Assembly (NCBI RefSeq): GCF_010015445.1
Contig: NC_053116.1
Span: 32,732,785 to 32,796,784, forward strand
Length of the DNA: 64,000 bases
Reading direction: 5' to 3'
From: Perca fluviatilis
Taxonomy: Eukaryota > Chordata > Actinopteri > Perciformes > Percidae
The notes under the pieces are model-generated. The model had not been told where the DNA came from. It saw only the letters and a program-made list of their open reading frames with translations, and made no database searches. Shown one piece after another: positions 59,421-64,000 of this stretch (the stretch's first letter is position 1; each line of letters starts with the position of its first letter). The position numbers and the translations under genes are program-made.

Positions 59421-62402
59421 GAAACTAAATTTGGACAACAAACAACTATATGAAGCTCACATTGTTACTGTGTGCTGTGGTCGTGGTCTCTCCCCTTTGT
59501 TGTCCTTTAGTCTTCACATGAGATTGTTGAATACAGGTAGGACATGTACACAGTTACCCAACATTAAAAGAAGTAAGTTCCCATGTCAGTATGACAAAGA
59601 ACACAGTAGTAGTAGCAACATTATCAGGCGATGCTGTTGTTGGTGGTCTAGAGAAATTCGGTAGTAGGTTTGGCCACTAATCCAGCATTAAAACACTCTG
59701 AACAGCTCATTGTTTGTTGTTCTTTGTAAAAGTCCTTGGTGTCCTCCGCATTCCTTTCTGAAGAGGTATCTCTTTCAAACTTTTTACTTACTCATATATC
59801 CTCAGAAAAGAAAAGGCCATCACCTGACATCAGTGTTTTACCAAGGATGTTTTGGGGTTATTTGTCTATTGAGTGGAAAAAAAAATGAAAGGCACGGAGA
59901 TAAACGAGCAGCAATGAATCAGACTGGCTGCTGGTTGTACAGTTGTGGGTCAAAGGTTAGGTTCATTCAGGGATCCTGTTGCACCGTGTTTACTCGGTTG
60001 CCATGGTAACACAGCGAGACGAGACGAGAACACTGTCAGATGCAAATAATGACTTTTGGGGGTTTGTTAAGTTTCTTGCAGATACAACAATCATGTGCCT
60101 AACAGATGGATGGCATATGGAGAAGTGAACAGTGGATAATGATCCTTGATGTGTGTACATGTAAATGAAAGAGCATGTGCGTGTCCCATCTTGTCTTTTT
60201 GTCTCTGCATTTCTATCCGCAACGGTCAATCTGCAGTGTTAACAAAGGCCAGCCAGAGTCTGTCATCACACTGACACCTCCCCATGACCTTACAAATTTC
60301 TGGTGACAAAACCCATCACAGTCCTCTGCAGACCAGTCATGCAGGAGAGCTTCTTAACTCCTGTAGCAGATACACCAACGGACTTCTTCCCTTTAACTTC
60401 TGTTATTATTTCACAGTTTATCCAAAATTCTAGGTTCTAGTTAGTATGGGAGATGTTGACATGGGATTGTACTTTATTTATTTGTAATTTGCGTGGGACT
60501 ACCTCAGCTGGGTCAAATAATAACATCTATCAACATCTTGTGGTAAATGTCCACCCTTTCCCCTATTCTTTAGCACATCCTCTCCAGTGGAAGTGATCTA
60601 CACAAGGGAGCCACTTTTAGCAATGACTAACAGACAGGAAGTGCCACAGTTTGTTTCTTTCTTCTGTGAGTGCTATACAGGATGTACTGCTGGATTGCAA
60701 GTGCTACAGGGCAACACACTCTTCTCTGACATGACTTTCTTTTCTGAGACAGATGATGGACAGTTAATACGTGATTAATAGGACTCTGTAGTCAAAAGCC
60801 AGTTTACATAGTTATTATTTGCAAATATTAGCACTTCACTCCCCCCTTGTGTCTGTGGCGTTCCAGAGAGAACCACAAAAGCCTGCTCATATCTATTTCA
60901 CATTATTTGCCAAAGACATTACACAAGACACAAGAAAGCAAATAAAATTCTTAAGGAGTCATGACCCTCGAGAGAAAATCTACTGTTTTATAAATCCTGA
61001 TTTAATCATCAGGATCTAAACTATTTCTTTGATCCAAATCTCCAAAACAGCCCTTGTCAGACAGACAGCGCATGCCGATAAATTTTGCCAGTGGTAGGTC
61101 AAGCAGCATTAATGCAGTTCAGTGCTGAGTCTACAGAGTTCTTCCCAGCAGCTGGCTTATTTGGCCTCAGGTTACTGTGATATGACCAAAAAAGGCCTTT
61201 CACTGCTCACTGCTACTGGGAATCCGGCCTTTATCTCTCACCCACATGGGGCTGGACTGTTACAAAATGCTGCTGAAGGTCAACAAGGGAGCTTTGGAAA
61301 GAACTATGACTAATGAGGGAGATGGGATGGGTCAGCATAAAGAAACATCGTTGTATTTAAGTGCACATACCTGTGAGCAGGTGACCTTTGAAAGCAGTTA
61401 CAGTATAGGTAAACGATGAGACCTTCCGGTTCTCTTAAACACAGGTCTGGTAATTATTAACTAATCCATCTGATACAGGGCAGGCATGTGGATATAAGAG
61501 ACATTGTAAAACAAGTGATTTTATCTGTTCAGGCAAACATTTACCGCCCGGGAGATTACCTTGACGTGACAGTTACAGTAGGAGTCGCAACACATGAAAA
61601 GTTATGGGCTTATCTGAGGTAAAACCGAAACTAGGCACTGATCTATTCCTCTATTCGATGCCCTAATCTCACTGTGCAACCACATCCTTAAAATAATGAG
61701 CAACAACTTGAAAAGAGTGTGAGAGACTGAGACAGAGTGAAAGGAAATTCATTGAAATTACAGTTAACAGCCTTATCACAGCCTCGTAAAAAGCTTTAAA
61801 CTTTTAGTACTGGCCCAAATGCCGTGTTCTTACATAAGCAGGTCAAGTAGCGCTCTGGACTTCTTGTGGTCTTTGGGGCCAGCTTTGTGCTTCTGGACAC
61901 ATAAAGGAATGAGGCTATGTAAGGGGGACTCCTTTAGTGATCTCATTTTAAAGGCATCTTGTCAAGTGAGCTGACTAAATTGACCCTTTAATGTTTTGTC
62001 CTGACTTCACCTAATCTGGTGAGCATTTTGGAGAGTTGGCTCACAGATCATCACATCCTCCTCTGTGCTCAATTTAGGATGCCAAATAGGCTACACTAAC
62101 AAGCCTTATAAGAGCAGAGTGGTGAATCCAGCTAAGTGTGGTGCTTCCCACTGGGAGAGTGTGAAAGGAATAACCTTGTATTGAGTTCGCTACTGACGCA
62201 AAATGTGACTCTAACCGTGAAATAGATATGACAGCATTGACATTTCAGCTTTTCGGTTCGATGCACAACAACAGACCATCCGACCCATTTCAAGTTACCA
62301 AAGCCCAAAACACAGAACCAGATGTGTGATGACAATAAAGAAGTAGAAGAAACACTTATCCACACATTATAGTAATGCTGCCTTTTGGTCTGTTGGTCTA
62401 CC

Positions 62403-62800
62403 ACTTTCCAGACTGAAATATCTCAATTGTTGTAGGATCAATTTACTTTAAAATTTTGGAACAATCATGGTTCCGATTGAGAGGGAATGAATCCTGAATT
62501 CTTTGCTGATCCCTTGACATTTCATATAGCGCCATCATGAGGTTGACATTTTAGTTTTAAGTGAAATGCAGTATCTCAACAGTTATGAATTGCATTCAAA
62601 TACATGAATTGTGTTTAGTGCTAATTAGCAAATATTAACATGGTCACATGCTAAACTAAGATGGTGATCAAAATTACCTTCTTAACATCAGCATGTTAAT
62701 ATTGACATTGTGAGCATGTTATCATGCTGACATTAGCATTTATCTTGTATAGTTATGGATTTTTGGCCACACGGGGGGCAGCATTGACATATTAATACCT
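62403..62800 (-). repeat. Dispersed repeat copy, inverted
   Basis: Reverse-orientation units include 'catcatgaggttgacatttt', 'aacatcagcatgttaatatt' and 'gagcatgttatcatgctgac', the low-complexity TTAGCATG-rich part of the same dispersed family. Boundaries are approximate. Confidence 0.55.
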
Positions 62801-64000
62801 TGTAAAGTTGATATAGCTAACACACACTAGAGCCCAATTTGCACTCTTCTTTTGCGCTCTGTTTTTGGTCTCCACCAACTCCTGAGGGAAATGTTTAAGT
62901 CTTTAGGTGCTTAATGTTCCACTTTGTTTGCCAGATAGTCGCTAACAGAGGTGTAAATTGCTATTCACTTTGTTAATTTGAATGGTTTTGTTCAACTCAG
63001 TTCAACCTATTTCAGTAGTTCACTTTTTTCGAATTCACTTTCCACAGCATGTGTAGTCATTTAATCCTCAAAAATATTGATTAGAGCAGCTTTTAGTAAA
63101 GCTTCACTCACAATGAGCCACTATCATGACTTGATGTCTTTCTCTGTTCTTCACTGACTTGAATAACAGTATAAGGGTGAGGATCCATTTTGACTCCTTC
63201 TGGCTTCTTGCCTCAGTATGCATTGTCTGTTGTTAGTTATGTTATACTGTACGTATCTAGCTTTTTCTCATTCATCTCCATCACTTGACAGGATTATCCT
63301 GAGAACATTTATTTCAAACCAGTCACCTCCTACATGGAAACGCTTTAAATCCCAAAATTGGTACTCACAGCTTTCCCTAATCCCGCGAATTGTTGAGACA
63401 AAAGGACATTCGTCTAAGACACACAGTTTTATGGGACCTCACCCAATCTTAGAATGTGGAGACTGGTAGCTGGATAACGCAGACCCAACTTTAAGATGAG
63501 ATCACTGTCTGCTGTCTCCGAACAGCAGAGAACAAGCCTTTTCCAAAGCCTGGGCATGTCAGACAACAACAAACTGACATGTTAAAGAAATTAGAGATTT
63601 AAAATAAAAAATAGCTGGGTCTTATGACTGTGTCTCATGAAACCAATTGAAGGATTTAGGTGAATTAAAAAAATGTTTCTCCTCCTGAGTAGTGTGATTA
63701 TCTGTACCCAGAGTTAATAAAATTAGATTGCATGACATACATCAGTCTCAAGAGAGTGCAAATATGTCAATTAATGAAACAATAACAAGAATGTTTAGAA
63801 AATCTTTCCAAAATGATGATGTCAGTTTGTACAACCCAGCACCTTCCTCCCAATGACATCACTGTAAAATACTATAATCCCACAGGCTTTCCTTGACCTG
63901 AGGGCTTCACACGGTATGTGTATGTGCACAAGTGATGTAACCCTTAAACATGGCAACGGTCTTATCAGCTGCAAAAATATTTAAACGTACCGCTTTTAAG

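Larger units (their letters stand above)
57618..64000. other. Gene-free sequence with two dispersed-repeat copies
   Basis: Besides 59136-59420 and 62403-62800, nothing with coding or RNA-gene character was recognised up to the end of the window. Confidence 0.5.

Overview
The window is nuclear DNA of a ray-finned fish, most likely a percomorph teleost. It is about 64 kb of AT-rich, intron-bearing DNA with many (CA)n, (TA)n and (GA)n microsatellites. It is dense in short non-autonomous DNA transposons and degraded LINEs of kinds common in fish genomes. Nothing prokaryotic or viral was seen. Species, chromosome and all family names come from reading alone, without a database search.

Only two genes can be supported. 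Both lie on the + strand, in tandem, and both encode type I keratins of the keratin-18 group. The first (34674-40250, 437 residues) and the second (42281-45786, 431 residues) each have seven coding exons. Exons 2-5 have identical lengths in the two genes (83, 157, 165 and 126 bp), and every intron begins GT and ends AG. Each gene has its own TATA box and poly(A) signal, and about 2 kb separates the first stop codon from the second start codon. The rods are closely alike and share a VDVDA linker motif matching the caspase site of keratin 18. The head and tail domains have diverged. No type II partner keratin (keratin 8) is in the window. By family knowledge, these proteins would pair with a type II keratin to form the 10-nm filaments of simple epithelia.

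The first 34 kb is gene-poor. It holds a tRNA-derived SINE, a foldback element, two copies of a long-TIR element (one an internal-deletion form, inverted), a 1.7-kb palindrome, several TTAA-flanked elements, a degraded reverse-transcriptase fragment, and a transposon nested in an older dispersed repeat. The keratin genes occupy 34.5-45.8 kb, and each carries a different short transposon in intron 5. Just downstream (45.9-48.6 kb), one TTAA element is split by a frameshifted LINE and by a second DNA transposon. The remainder to 64 kb holds two more foldback elements, another TTAA element, further dispersed-repeat copies and unremarkable unique sequence.

The strongest observations are the tandem keratin-18 pair, the Gly-Met repeat in one head domain, the parallel intron-5 insertions, two TTAA elements sharing one TTAA site, and several insertions whose target duplications or empty sites can be read directly.
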